Notes: generated by a model not told the origin, from the letters alone. A stretch of DNA of 64,000 nt from Mesorhizobium sp. WSM4311 (GCF_002295115.1 NZ_NSFV01000006.1:322501-386500), one strand, 5' to 3'. Counted from the stretch's first letter, positions 1 to 9,122 are shown. Made by a program: numbers and translations.

Positions 1-1
1 G

Positions 2-1534
2 GCATCCGCCGGAGGTGGCAACAAAACCAACGAGCGGATTCCGGCAGGATACACCTATCTTGCCCAGTTCGCCGCACACGACATTATCCGCAATTCCTCG
101 CTCAGTCCCTTGTTGGCGGCCCACGAGGCAGAGCGTCGCAACGAACGCGAGGAGGCACTCCTGCTCGACGTGCTTTACGGCGGAGGACCGTTCTCGAACC
201 CTGGTTTGTATGTCGTGGCCAAGCCTGGTGAAGTGGTCAGGTCGCTCATGCGTACCGGGCCGATGGCACCGCCGTCACCGAACGCCATGGCGATTCCCGC
301 GGGCGCCTGTCCCTTTGCCATACGCGACTTGCCACGCTTTCAACAGGCCGATCTGAGCGATGGAGTCGAAAGGGGTCGGACGGATGTCCTGGTCGCAGAC
401 CAGCGTAGCGACGACAACGCCAACATTGCGCAAATGACGGCGCTTTTCCTGCACCTGCACAATGCCGTGGCCGGTGCACTGAGCAGCAGCGGAATACCCA
501 AAAAGGACGTCGAACTGCCGGCAGGCGCGTATCTTTTCGACCGGACACGCCGCGTCACGACGGCGATTTACCGGAATGTGCTGCAAAATGATTTGCTGCC
601 GCGCCTCATCGCCAAGCCGATATGGGACCTCTACAACGCGAACGGGTTCAGACCACTGGTCGACATGCCGCAAGGCATCCCGATTGAGTTTTCCCACGCG
701 GCATACCGCTTGGGCCATTCCATGGTCAGGCTTTCCTATGTCTTCAATGACCAGCATCCGGAAGGCGAAGGGCTGGAGAACGTGTTGCTCAACCGCTCCT
801 CGTCACGCCCGCATAGATTCCCGGTCTCCGAACACTGGATCGCCGATTGGTCGCATTTCTTCCAGATCGCCGGCTCGACGCCGCAGTTCAGTCGGCGGAT
901 CGGACCAACGGTCAACGACGTGCTGCTGAGTGCCTACAGCATGCCGATCCTGTGCGTCGGCCCCGATTCAAAGCCACTTGACCCCGCCACAGCGGGGCTG
1001 TTGAGCGAAGCAGACAGCGCTGCACTACCCGATCCGAATGCGTCGGGACTTTTGTTCAGCGATTTGGTCCGAGGAACCATTGGTGGCCTGCTAAGGCTCG
1101 ATGCCTTGATCGAACAATTGCCTCAGGCCGCTCTCGCGACCGCGCCGTTACTCGGCGATGCCGGGAAACGGCACCAGGCTATTCGATCCTGGCTTCAAGG
1201 ATCGACCGTTGCCTTCACCGCGGCCGAGGCGACTGAGCTGGCAGAAAATCCGCCTTTGCTGTTCTGGCTGTTGTTGGAGGCCGCGATCGAACAGGACGGG
1301 CTGTGTTTCGGTACCATCGGATCGGTGATTGTAGGGGATGTCTTCATGGCAAGGCTCGCGGCCTCGCGCGCCATGATCGAAGACGACCCAATTACGCAGG
1401 ACCTCGTCGCCAGACTGTTCCCCACCGGCATCCCGCGAACAATGGCCGACCTGATCCTTTTCGTCGCCAGCGCGCTCAATCTGGGCGACGCCTGGCCCCG
1501 GTTTATCACCCCGCCTACAACTCCTGGAGCTTGA
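2..1534 (+). CDS. Animal haem peroxidase family protein (5' end beyond window)
   Basis: The frame is open to the left edge, so only the last 510 or so residues are visible. The protein belongs to the animal haem peroxidase (myeloperoxidase/cyclooxygenase-like) superfamily. The distal-histidine segment reads YLAQFAAHD with the His codon at 77-79, and the proximal-histidine segment reads AAYRLGHSMVR with the His codon at 716-718. Both match the family signatures and the second peroxidase at 5804-7357 (QFVDHD and AAYRLGHSMVR). No membrane segment is obvious in the visible part. The stop lies 2 bp before the next ATG, so the two genes are probably co-transcribed. The substrate cannot be read from the sequence; halide or organic co-substrate oxidation, or fatty-acid oxygenation, are family possibilities. 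Confidence 0.85.
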   Translation, partial: ASAGGGNKTNERIPAGYTYLAQFAAHDIIRNSSLSPLLAAHEAERRNEREEALLLDVLYGGGPFSNPGLYVVAKPGEVVRSLMRTGPMAPPSPNAMAIPAGACPFAIRDLPRFQQADLSDGVERGRTDVLVADQRSDDNANIAQMTALFLHLHNAVAGALSSSGIPKKDVELPAGAYLFDRTRRVTTAIYRNVLQNDLLPRLIAKPIWDLYNANGFRPLVDMPQGIPIEFSHAAYRLGHSMVRLSYVFNDQHPEGEGLENVLLNRSSSRPHRFPVSEHWIADWSHFFQIAGSTPQFSRRIGPTVNDVLLSAYSMPILCVGPDSKPLDPATAGLLSEADSAALPDPNASGLLFSDLVRGTIGGLLRLDALIEQLPQAALATAPLLGDAGKRHQAIRSWLQGSTVAFTAAEATELAENPPLLFWLLLEAAIEQDGLCFGTIGSVIVGDVFMARLAASRAMIEDDPITQDLVARLFPTGIPRTMADLILFVASALNLGDAWPRFITPPTTPGA

Positions 1535-1536
1535 AC

Positions 1537-1938
1537 ATGGCTGACCCCGTCGACAATTTGGACGCCTTTCCCGAACCGATCCGAACCCTTAACTTCGAGG
1601 CGACCGGCCGCAAGGTGGTGCAATGGGCACAGGACCCCAGCACGCGTCCGCGCGACTTGGCCGAGTTCAAGGCCCAACTCGATGGGCTCGTCGTCGTGCC
1701 GGACCGCTATAAGGAAATCCAGATCGTTCAGGGATACGACCACGTCTTCTTCCTGCGGTTACCGCCCAACAATCAAGTGACGCAATCGCAAAAGAAGCTC
1801 CAGACCGAACAAGGCGGCATGGCCGACTATGGCATTCCGGAATTCTATTTCGATGCGATTCTCGAAACGGTGCCGTTCAACCGCGACAGTTTCTTCTACT
1901 CACGCATCGCGGACTACACCATTCGGGGCTGCCGATAG
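1537..1938 (+). CDS. Small protein of unknown function, coupled to haem peroxidase
   Basis: A 133-residue soluble protein whose ATG follows the peroxidase stop after 2 bp. I do not recognise a family. It has no signal peptide or membrane span, is rich in charged and aromatic residues, and ends in a Tyr/Arg-rich tail (SRIADYTIRGCR) with its only cysteine next to last. Its last 39 bp overlap the 3' end of the convergent SARP-type regulator gene. The close spacing suggests an accessory or partner of the peroxidase. A role as substrate of the nearby YcaO enzyme is conceivable but has no direct support. Confidence 0.6.
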   Translation: MADPVDNLDAFPEPIRTLNFEATGRKVVQWAQDPSTRPRDLAEFKAQLDGLVVVPDRYKEIQIVQGYDHVFFLRLPPNNQVTQSQKKLQTEQGGMADYGIPEFYFDAILETVPFNRDSFFYSRIADYTIRGCR

Positions 1939-3966
1939 AACGGGCTCTGGCAAAGGTATCTGGCTGACGACAATGCCGGCCCCGGCTAGCCCTCGGCGCA
2001 GCGCCTCGAGGGCGTCTGGACTGTAGATCGGAAAGCTGTCCATGAGCCATGTGCCGACATTGCCCGGCTCCGGTGACTCATTTCCAAACCACGTCGTCTT
2101 CAGTTGCGCTAAAAATCGGTCGGCCTCTTGATGCGCGGCTTGCTCATTTCCGAGCAAGGCGAGCGCCGCAGCCTTCCAGCCGCCGATGTACGACACACTA
2201 TCGGCGGCGCGCTCGGCCGCTTCGACGCAACCGGCATAGTCGCCAAGCAGGAACCGCACGCCCGCCTGATAGCTCCATTGCAGGCGTGAAACGCCGAGTC
2301 CGGTCTGCAACGCCAGAGTGGCGATACGCCGCGCGTTCTCGCGATCGTCGCAATAGGCAAGCCCGAGAGAAGCGGAGACCAAGGTCCAGGGATCGTTGCC
2401 ATTGAGTTCGCAGGCCAGAAGGAAGCTGATGGCCGCCTGCTGCGGGATGCCGTTCATGGCGTAGGACCACGCCAGATGCAGTTGGCTTCGCGAATCGATC
2501 GGATCGATCTGGGTCGCCTGCTTGGCAAACGTCAGCGCTTCTGCGTGGCGTTCGCGTCGCCGGCCGATGCCGGGAAAGATCAGATGCCGTGAATTGATGA
2601 TGCCGGCCAACCCGGCGTAGGCGGCAGCGAACCGCGGTGACTCCGCGATGATTGATCTGAACAGAGCCTCGGCCCTCTCCTCTGACTCCGGGCGCCACTG
2701 AAAGATCAGTTCCTGCGCCCTCAGCCAGCGGTCGAACTGCTCCAGCGACAGGTCCGGGATGCTGGCGATCTGAACCAGCCGTTCGGACGACATGCTGACA
2801 CCCAGCGCGACAGCGATGCGGCGGATGAGCCTCTGCTGGGTCTGGTACCACTGGCTGTTTTCGATGACAAACTGCTCGCTCCAGATGTAGCGCCCCGATG
2901 CAAGCTGCTTAAGCGTCATGCTGAGACGCAATGCCGGCCCGTCGACAAATCCGGTCGCCTCGATGCAGTAGGCATTCTCGGTGAAGCGGGGGGGATGCCC
3001 TTCCCATTCCATTACCGCCCAGTCGCGGAACCGCACCAGCGACGCGACCAGTTCACTGCGGAAGATTTGCACCGCGTTCCGCGCGCGGACGGAACCGCTC
3101 ACCAATTCGAACTCCCGCACGAACAGCAGCACGCCGGCGGCGGGCTCTTGCAGCCGTTGCGCCTGGGACCCGAATGCCTCGGCGGCAACCGCGGTTACCG
3201 CCCCCCTGTCCGTGGCCCCGATCGTACCGAGCTTGATGTCACTGACCAGAGCCTGCGTGGCGGCTGAAGGTTCGCTGTCGAACTCTGTTTCAAGCAGGTC
3301 CCAAAGCCCCTTATAGGCCCTCAAGGCCGTTGCTTGGTCGCCCATCCGAGCCGACGCTTCCATGACTGCTCGGCACCCGATCTCGTTGGTCGGATCGAGA
3401 TTGAGCAGGGCTTGTCCGGCTCGCTTTAGCGCTGGCCAGTCTGCCGCGGCCTTGGCCATCGCTTCCAGACATGAGATAAATTCGTCCTGAAGGCATTGCC
3501 GCTGGACGAGGACCCAGTTGCGAAACGAGGGGTCGATGTCGTCCAGGCCATTGAGAAAGCTTTCTGCGACACGTTGCCTCTCCAGAAGGACGGGCGGAAT
3601 CCTTCCAGCTTTCAGCTCGTGCCTGATCTCGCTCACATCCACTGTGACGAGCGACTGCTTCAGCGTCACGTTGAGCCGGTCTCCGAGGAAGACCCCTTCG
3701 ACTTCAGCCAGGCAGGTCTTGAGATCGACTACGGTTTGCCTAAGCGAGGCCCTCGCTCGTGCCTCGTCCGATTCACTCCAGAGCAAGCCGCAGATGCGCT
3801 CGCGGGTTTCAAAACCATGAGGGCTCAGTGCAAGATAGGCAAGGACGGCACGCGATTTGCGGTTTCTCACGGCGACGTCTCGCCCAAATTGGCTCAGCGC
3901 TACCTTGTCAAGCGTCGTGACACTGATCAGCGGCGCAGTCCTCGTTGGGGAGTTGTGCCCGATCAT
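1900..3966 (-). CDS. SARP-type transcriptional regulator: winged helix, BTAD, TolB-like and TPR regions
   Basis: A 688-residue regulator. Residues about 18-115 form an OmpR/SARP-like winged helix (AVLAYLALSPHGFETRERIC, then LLWSESDEARARASLRQTV). They are followed by a bacterial transcriptional activator domain (about 120-260, with the typical YKGLWDLLETEFDSEPSA end). The middle part resembles the TolB-N-like segment of adenylate-cyclase-type regulators (LRLSMTLKQLASGRYIWSEQ). The C-terminal 280 residues are helical repeats of TPR type (AAAYAGLAG, SQLHLAWSYAMNG). No membrane span is seen. The gene starts 23 bp after the stop of the YcaO gene on the same strand, so it is probably in that operon and may control it or the flanking peroxidase genes. 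Such regulators often control secondary metabolism; the target here is inferred. Confidence 0.85.
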   Translation of the reverse strand: MIGHNSPTRTAPLISVTTLDKVALSQFGRDVAVRNRKSRAVLAYLALSPHGFETRERICGLLWSESDEARARASLRQTVVDLKTCLAEVEGVFLGDRLNVTLKQSLVTVDVSEIRHELKAGRIPPVLLERQRVAESFLNGLDDIDPSFRNWVLVQRQCLQDEFISCLEAMAKAAADWPALKRAGQALLNLDPTNEIGCRAVMEASARMGDQATALRAYKGLWDLLETEFDSEPSAATQALVSDIKLGTIGATDRGAVTAVAAEAFGSQAQRLQEPAAGVLLFVREFELVSGSVRARNAVQIFRSELVASLVRFRDWAVMEWEGHPPRFTENAYCIEATGFVDGPALRLSMTLKQLASGRYIWSEQFVIENSQWYQTQQRLIRRIAVALGVSMSSERLVQIASIPDLSLEQFDRWLRAQELIFQWRPESEERAEALFRSIIAESPRFAAAYAGLAGIINSRHLIFPGIGRRRERHAEALTFAKQATQIDPIDSRSQLHLAWSYAMNGIPQQAAISFLLACELNGNDPWTLVSASLGLAYCDDRENARRIATLALQTGLGVSRLQWSYQAGVRFLLGDYAGCVEAAERAADSVSYIGGWKAAALALLGNEQAAHQEADRFLAQLKTTWFGNESPEPGNVGTWLMDSFPIYSPDALEALRRGLAGAGIVVSQIPLPEPVLSAAPNGVVRDA

Positions 3967-3989
3967 CGTTGTCCCGCAACTGCCTCCGT

Positions 3990-5348
3990 CTACATAAGAT
4001 CGGCGCGGCCGCTCGGGCCGGCCTGGTCAATGAGGGAATGAAGCCGACGCGACTGGAACGGCGACGGAAATGGCTGCAGCCCTGGGACGAAGACTTTGGC
4101 GACGGGAATGTCAAACATCGGCGTGGTCAGATCCGCTGCGTATATGCGGTATTGCTTCTTAAGCATTTCGCCAACCAAGGATACGAAATTCAAGTCCCTT
4201 TCATCATTTTTGTGCATCAGCACGCCACTGGACAGGTGTGAGACGAGGCCCGTGTCGATTGCGCCAGGGGTCTCGGCGCGCTCCGCCTGCAGGCGGTCGA
4301 CCTCGTCGAGCCTCTCAACCCCCTGTTCTGCGCGTTTCATTGCCGCCAGATCGAGAGCCAGTTCCATCTGGCACATTTCCAGCAGCGCCGCCCTCAGGGC
4401 GTTGCCCGCGTCCAGCCTGCAAGCCAGCCCGACTGCCAGGCCGCGACCATCCGCGTCGAAGGATAGCGCCGCGATTACAGGCGCGGGAAACTCACCCGAT
4501 ATGTCGAGAAACTGGGTGCATCTGCCGAGCTTCTCCTGCCTTATCCGCGCAAGCAGATCGAGCACGCCCGCGCCAGCAAGCGCTTCCAGTCCGATCAACC
4601 GGCCGCCGCGCCTGCTGCGCCACCAGGCGGCAACCGCATCGCGCTCGATTGCTTCCAGCAGCGCCGAGGTCAGGGCAGCCTCGTGGGTTATCCCTGCGGC
4701 GCATCCGCAACTGGTTACCCAGGCGCTTCGGTTTGCGCCGCGAATGAAAAGTGTCTCGGGCAGATAGCCCTGCCGACCGTCGTCCAGCCGGCGCACGGGC
4801 ACCCATCGGTCACTTTCACCGAAACCGGATTGCATCTGGAAATCGTCGAGGTGTTCAGCCAGCCGAATGTCCTGCCAATGACTTACACCATCTACTGGCG
4901 TGCCGTGCGTCGTCCCGTGCGGCACTTGCCATTCGCTATGATATTCGATGCCCTCGCCGATGCAGGCCTCGAATGCGCGCCCCGGGGTGAGGCCGACACC
5001 GCTGAAGCTCGCCGAAGTGGGTGAGGCCGAATCTCTCCAACTGCGATGTACCTGCGCACCAAAAAAGTGCAGCCCCGGTGCGTAGCGGGCGTGCAAGCGG
5101 AACAGATTGCCAAAATTCGCTGCGGCCAACAGTAGTCCTTGGCGGTTGTTGACCACCACCGGGTCGGGATCTGTGTCGCGGGAGCCAAAGTACCCAAGTG
5201 AGGTGAGCAACCCGCGTGCCATTGCAGCCTGGTCAGGTGCCAAATCTTGCGGCTTTGAACAAAATCGCGCTGCCAGTTCAAACGCATTCGCGGCGGTCAA
5301 TTCACCATCCTCGCTGTTGAAGAAAGCCTTCTCACTCCTGGCTGCCAC
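3990..5348 (-). CDS. YcaO-family ATP-dependent amide-activating protein
   Basis: A 452-residue protein of the YcaO superfamily, ATP-using enzymes that cyclodehydrate or thioamidate peptide backbones. The ATP-binding signatures are intact: residues 117-138 have the GxG...A...E132..E135 pattern (ACIGEGIEYHSE), and residues 213-240 give SCGCAAG followed by ALLEAIERDAVA, with E232, E235 and R236 in the ExxER motif. The C-terminal part has the family strand VAKVFVPGLQPF. The residue after S213 is Cys where many family members have Asn. The start is GTG with an AAGG just upstream. No E1-like or flavoprotein dehydrogenase partner and no TfuA gene is seen nearby, so it is either a stand-alone YcaO or works with unrecognised neighbours. 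The true substrate is unknown. Confidence 0.88.
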   Translation of the reverse strand: MAARSEKAFFNSEDGELTAANAFELAARFCSKPQDLAPDQAAMARGLLTSLGYFGSRDTDPDPVVVNNRQGLLLAAANFGNLFRLHARYAPGLHFFGAQVHRSWRDSASPTSASFSGVGLTPGRAFEACIGEGIEYHSEWQVPHGTTHGTPVDGVSHWQDIRLAEHLDDFQMQSGFGESDRWVPVRRLDDGRQGYLPETLFIRGANRSAWVTSCGCAAGITHEAALTSALLEAIERDAVAAWWRSRRGGRLIGLEALAGAGVLDLLARIRQEKLGRCTQFLDISGEFPAPVIAALSFDADGRGLAVGLACRLDAGNALRAALLEMCQMELALDLAAMKRAEQGVERLDEVDRLQAERAETPGAIDTGLVSHLSSGVLMHKNDERDLNFVSLVGEMLKKQYRIYAADLTTPMFDIPVAKVFVPGLQPFPSPFQSRRLHSLIDQAGPSGRADLM

Positions 5349-5803
5349 TTTCGCCTTACGATTTTGATCGGGTCAACAAGCGTCGCAGGCAAGGCAAAGC
5401 GAACTCTGAAAAACGCGAGAGCCGAAGATGGCCGTCATCTCACGCTGATTTCACGCTAGCTGGTCTAATGGTTGTTTCCGAGACGTCATCTCGACTGCCC
5501 CGGAGCTGAACGACCCGCACCGGACGAGACGATGGAAAATCGGCGCCAATTCATTTCCTCCCGGGAGCGGCGCCGCGGGGCCATGACCGGATGGGGCCGG
5601 TCTGTGCCTCGCGGCCCACTGGGAAGGGCGAAGCGGCTTCTTCGACACAAGGCCCATTTCGGGTTTCCTCCCGGGAGCGGCGCCGCGGGGCCATGACCGG
5701 ATGGGGCCGGCCTGTGCCTCGCGGCCCACTCGGAAGGGCGAAGCGGCTTCGTCGACACAAGGCCATCCTCGGATCAGAAATTCGACAAGACAGGAGATCA
5801 AAA
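5349..5803. other. Intergenic region between divergent YcaO and peroxidase genes
   Basis: This 455-bp stretch separates two divergently transcribed genes and should hold both promoters. The left 200 bp contain no convincing gene. The right part is occupied by a tandem direct repeat (annotated separately). Several overlapping open frames run through the repeat on both strands, but they only translate repeat sequence. A ribosome-binding site AGGAG at 5792-5796 serves the downstream peroxidase. Confidence 0.7.
5554..5764. repeat. Tandem direct repeat, two 101-bp copies
   Basis: Copy 1 is 5554-5654 and copy 2 is 5664-5764, with a period of 110 bp. By eye the copies differ at three positions (5601/5711, 5621/5731, 5641/5751), so about 98 of 101 bases match. 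Each copy begins TTTCCTCCCGGGAG, contains the palindromes CTCCCGGGAG and GCGGCGCCGC, and ends CGACACAAGGCC. The unit is strongly GC-rich and non-coding in appearance. It lies 39 bp upstream of the second peroxidase start. It may be an intergenic repetitive element or a duplicated regulatory unit. Confidence 0.9.
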
Positions 5804-7357
5804 ATGGCAGCGCATGGCACCCCGCCCCGTGGCATTGATGCGACACGATCGCCGTTGTTCGAAGGCCGCTTCGGCCGCATGTTCCGAAATCTGGCACCCG
5901 CAACGTTCGGGGCAAACGACGATGACAACCGTCGCAACCTCAAGGCGCTCGGCGCCGCCATGTCTGCTGATATTGACGAGCCGAAAGATGGGCTCGACGC
6001 CGAGGAAAGCGGGATTCCTGCCCTCTATACCTATTTTGGCCAGTTCGTTGATCACGACATCACCTTCGATCCCGTCAGCACCTTGCGTAAATCGCTGGAT
6101 CCCGATGGGCTGGTGGATTTCCGCACGCCGAGCTTTAATCTGGATAATGTCTATGGCCGGGGTCCCGCCGACCAGCCTTACATGTATACGAAAGAAGGCC
6201 GCTTCCGCCACGGCGATGCAATGACAGGAGCCGGTGGCCAGCCCGGACACGATCTGCCGCGCTTCGCCGGACGCGCAATCATCGGCGACCCCCGCAACGA
6301 TGAAAACAGTCTGGTTTCGCAACTGCAAGGGCTGATGCTCAACGTGCACAACCGGATGGTCGATGACAATCCGGGCCTGGATTTTGAAGCGGTCCAGCAG
6401 CTCGTCCGCTTCCACTACCAGTATGTTGTCGTCAATGACTTCCTCGCCAGGGTCGTTTCGCAACCGATCCTTGACGCACTCAAGACGGACGGCCGCTTCG
6501 ATCAAAAGCGATTGCGGTACTATCACTGGCGCAACCTGCCGTTCATGCCAGTCGAGTTTTCGGTCGCCGCCTACAGGCTTGGCCATTCGATGGTAAGGCC
6601 CGGTTATCGGCTGAACGACGACAAGCTGCTGCCGATCTTCCCACGCGCCGGCAAGCCGCATGAGGAGGCGCTTACCGGCTTCCAGACGATGAAGCCGGGT
6701 CGCGCCCTGGACTGGGGTCGATTTATCGACATTGACAAGCGCGCAGGCGGATCGGATCCCGAGACTGGAGATCCTGCCAACGTGCGTCGGCTGCAATTTG
6801 CCTACAGGATCGACACATCCCTCGTCGGTTTCCTGCACGATCTGCCGAAAGCTGTGGCGGGTGACCCGCCGGCCTCCCTCGGCGAGCGCAATCTCTTGCG
6901 GGGCTGGCTCCTCGGCCTGCCGTCCGGCCAGAGCGTCGCACGTGCCATGGCCATCGAGCCCCTGGCCGATGCGGACATCATAATCGGCAAGGCTGTGGAC
7001 GCTCCCGAGGATGGTGATGTCGTAGGCCCGATCATCGATGCCGTCACAGCCAAGGGTGGCGACGGCAAGGCCTTCGCCGACAACTGCCCACTTTGGACCT
7101 ATGTCCTTGCCGAAGCGGCAACACACAAGACCAACATGGCTATCCCGATTACAGGCGGCGGCACACGTTCCACGCCGCAGCTTGGACCGGTGGGCGGCCG
7201 GATTGTGGCGGAGGTCTTCCTCGGATTGCTGTTTGGCGACGGCAGGTCTTACCTGTCGCTCGATCCTTTGTGGAAGCCTGTGAGCGGGGCAGGCTTCAGA
7301 CTGAAGGACCTGGTCTCCTACGGGCTCGGCATGGGGCCGCCGCTTCACTACCGGTGA
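5804..7357 (+). CDS. Animal haem peroxidase family protein
   Basis: A 517-residue haem peroxidase of the animal type. The distal histidine is H84 in YTYFGQFVDHDITFDP, where the adjacent Asp belongs to the usual calcium/haem contact. The proximal histidine is H261 in AAYRLGHSMVRPGYRLND. I chose the ATG at 5804 because an AGGAG lies 7 bp upstream and the upstream in-frame extension only translates the tandem repeat. No signal peptide is visible. It is a paralogue of the truncated peroxidase at the left edge, and both may act in the same oxidative pathway. The substrate is unknown. Confidence 0.9.
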   Translation: MAAHGTPPRGIDATRSPLFEGRFGRMFRNLAPATFGANDDDNRRNLKALGAAMSADIDEPKDGLDAEESGIPALYTYFGQFVDHDITFDPVSTLRKSLDPDGLVDFRTPSFNLDNVYGRGPADQPYMYTKEGRFRHGDAMTGAGGQPGHDLPRFAGRAIIGDPRNDENSLVSQLQGLMLNVHNRMVDDNPGLDFEAVQQLVRFHYQYVVVNDFLARVVSQPILDALKTDGRFDQKRLRYYHWRNLPFMPVEFSVAAYRLGHSMVRPGYRLNDDKLLPIFPRAGKPHEEALTGFQTMKPGRALDWGRFIDIDKRAGGSDPETGDPANVRRLQFAYRIDTSLVGFLHDLPKAVAGDPPASLGERNLLRGWLLGLPSGQSVARAMAIEPLADADIIIGKAVDAPEDGDVVGPIIDAVTAKGGDGKAFADNCPLWTYVLAEAATHKTNMAIPITGGGTRSTPQLGPVGGRIVAEVFLGLLFGDGRSYLSLDPLWKPVSGAGFRLKDLVSYGLGMGPPLHYR

Positions 7358-7437
7358 CAACCAGTCCTTGGCAGCGGGTGAAGTCAGGGGACGACCGGAT
7401 ATGTCGTGACAATCTTCGACAATTCGGCGGGACGAAA

Positions 7438-7469
7438 CAGGGCGGAGATTCTTGAGATGTCCGCCCCTG
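7438..7469 (+). terminator. Hairpin downstream of peroxidase gene (possible terminator)
   Basis: The arms CAGGGCGGA (7438-7446) and TCCGCCCCTG (7460-7469) pair with one bulged base around a 13-base loop, about 80 bp after the peroxidase stop. There is no clear T-run after it, so it is only a weak terminator candidate. The rest of the 205-bp gap before the next gene shows nothing else. Confidence 0.3.
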
Positions 7470-7562
7470 CCGGCGCCTGACAAAGGTGTCCGGCTTTCCA
7501 GTTTGGCGGAGGTTTAGCGCAGTCGAATTTGGTCAATCACAACTCGAAGGGGGATATGGGCA

Positions 7563-8957
7563 ATGGGACTCTTTGATGAATATAAAGAGGGATATGAGCG
7601 CAACTGGGAGAGGCTGGAAATCCGATCCAACCGAGCCAGCCTCGTCAAAAAGGAAGCCAAGCGCATTCTGGATGGCAAGACGATCTATACTCAGATCGAA
7701 AGCCGGACGGGTGTTCCATGGTGGTTTGTCGGCGTCTGTCACTACCGTGAGTCTTCGCTGAATTTCGGCACTTATCTCGGCAATGGCCAGCCACTTGGCC
7801 AACGTACCACCATTGTTCCGAAGGGCCGTGGGCCATTCACCGGGCCGAACGCTTTTGTCGACGGAGCGTTGGACGCTTTGCGGCTGGAGGGCTTTGTCGG
7901 CGCCAGCGATTGGGGGATTGCGCGAACTCTGTTCAGGCTCGAGGGGTTCAATGGTTTTGGCTACCACGGAAAAGGTGTGAATTCTCCGTACCTTTACGGT
8001 GGTTCCACCTTGTACGGGCCGCCCGAGGCGCGAGCCGGCAAGTATGTCAAAGACCATGTTTTCGACCCCAATTTTGCGGATACGCAGCTCGGGACGGCAG
8101 TGATCTTGAAGGCTCTCCTCAGCCTTGACCCAACGATCAGCATCGGTTCAGACGGCGGTTTGCCGGGCTTGGAACCAGACGATGAGATGGCAAAGAATGT
8201 TGTCTGGCTTCAGCATTCGTTGAACGCTCTGGGAGCAGACCCGCAATTGGTCGAAGATGGGCGGAGCGGACCTTTGACCAGGACAGCTCTGTCGCGCTTT
8301 CAACAACAAAACGGACTGGACGATACGGGGTTAGCAGATCCCCTTACGATTGCGGCGATTGACCGGCAGCTGCAGCCCAGCTCGGATGGCGCCGCAAGTG
8401 ATATTCGCGAGAAGCTCGAATCTTTGCAGGCCGCTATTCGCGCCTTGACCGATAGATCGGACAAGGTGCCTTCACCTGTCCATGTAAATACGGTTGGCGT
8501 GAACAGCGACCTCGCGGGCATTGTCAGTGCGTTGGGAGGTGCAGTTCAGCGCGTGGCGAACACCGTCCCGCCAGTCAATCAGGGCGGTAGTCAGCAAGAT
8601 CGCTTGCGAAGGGCGATCGACCTGGTCTCGGCCATCTTGCTCCCTGGCCAAGCCAAGGATGCGCCGTTAGGCCCAGTGAACGGTGCGCTCGGTCAGACGA
8701 TCGGGAATCTGCTCGACGGAAAGAAATCGGCGATTGGTATTGGCGGGGCGATAATTACGCAGCTGCTTTCCAAATTGGCGACTTCGCCTGGCGTGTCGGG
8801 TGATCTGACCGCGGTAGGCACTGCACTGTCCAATATCACGCCAGCCATGGGGTTAAGCCCTTTCGCAATGCCGTTATTTCTTGGCCTTGCGGCGTGGGGC
8901 TTCTTGGGAAAGCTTGAAAAGTGGAACCAGGGAATGCCTACAATCCCACTAGATTGA
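7563..8957 (+). CDS. Lysozyme-like protein with peptidoglycan-binding domain
   Basis: A 464-residue protein. Residues about 25-190 resemble lysozyme-like/muramidase domains, with a probable catalytic Glu at position 63 in HYRESSLNFG. Residues about 205-270 form a peptidoglycan-binding type 1 domain (WLQHSLNALG, then DGRSGPLTRTALSRFQQQNG). The rest is low in motifs and ends in a hydrophobic stretch (AMPLFLGLAAWGFLG) that could sit in a membrane. There is no classical signal peptide. The ATG follows a GGGGG tract by 6-7 bp. Domain order recalls phage or secretion-associated endolysins, but no phage genes are next to it. It is followed by a patatin gene in the same direction. Confidence 0.75.
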   Translation: MGLFDEYKEGYERNWERLEIRSNRASLVKKEAKRILDGKTIYTQIESRTGVPWWFVGVCHYRESSLNFGTYLGNGQPLGQRTTIVPKGRGPFTGPNAFVDGALDALRLEGFVGASDWGIARTLFRLEGFNGFGYHGKGVNSPYLYGGSTLYGPPEARAGKYVKDHVFDPNFADTQLGTAVILKALLSLDPTISIGSDGGLPGLEPDDEMAKNVVWLQHSLNALGADPQLVEDGRSGPLTRTALSRFQQQNGLDDTGLADPLTIAAIDRQLQPSSDGAASDIREKLESLQAAIRALTDRSDKVPSPVHVNTVGVNSDLAGIVSALGGAVQRVANTVPPVNQGGSQQDRLRRAIDLVSAILLPGQAKDAPLGPVNGALGQTIGNLLDGKKSAIGIGGAIITQLLSKLATSPGVSGDLTAVGTALSNITPAMGLSPFAMPLFLGLAAWGFLGKLEKWNQGMPTIPLD

Positions 8958-9122
8958 CCTGCATGAACGGGTCGCCCTACTCAAGTGGCCCGGCTGAGTG
9001 TTCCCCATGGCAGTTGCGTGTCGGCTGGCCCGGCCGCGCTAGGGCCAGAAGCCGCATTGAGCCATGGGCTTCCAAGAACACCCAGCTTTCGTACTCGCGT
9101 CCTCACGGTGGATGGCACAGCA

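Noticed and set aside
5554..5764. Possible CRISPR array
   Set aside because: Only two long copies with a 9-bp spacer and no cas genes; it is a simple tandem duplication.
5451..5961. Several short open frames through the tandem repeat
   Set aside because: They differ only by repeat unit and end by chance; the products are Arg/Pro/Gly-rich and not protein-like.
5798..7483. A 561-codon minus-strand open frame opposite the second haem peroxidase
   Set aside because: The plus-strand peroxidase has both haem histidines and a ribosome site; the minus frame has no family features.
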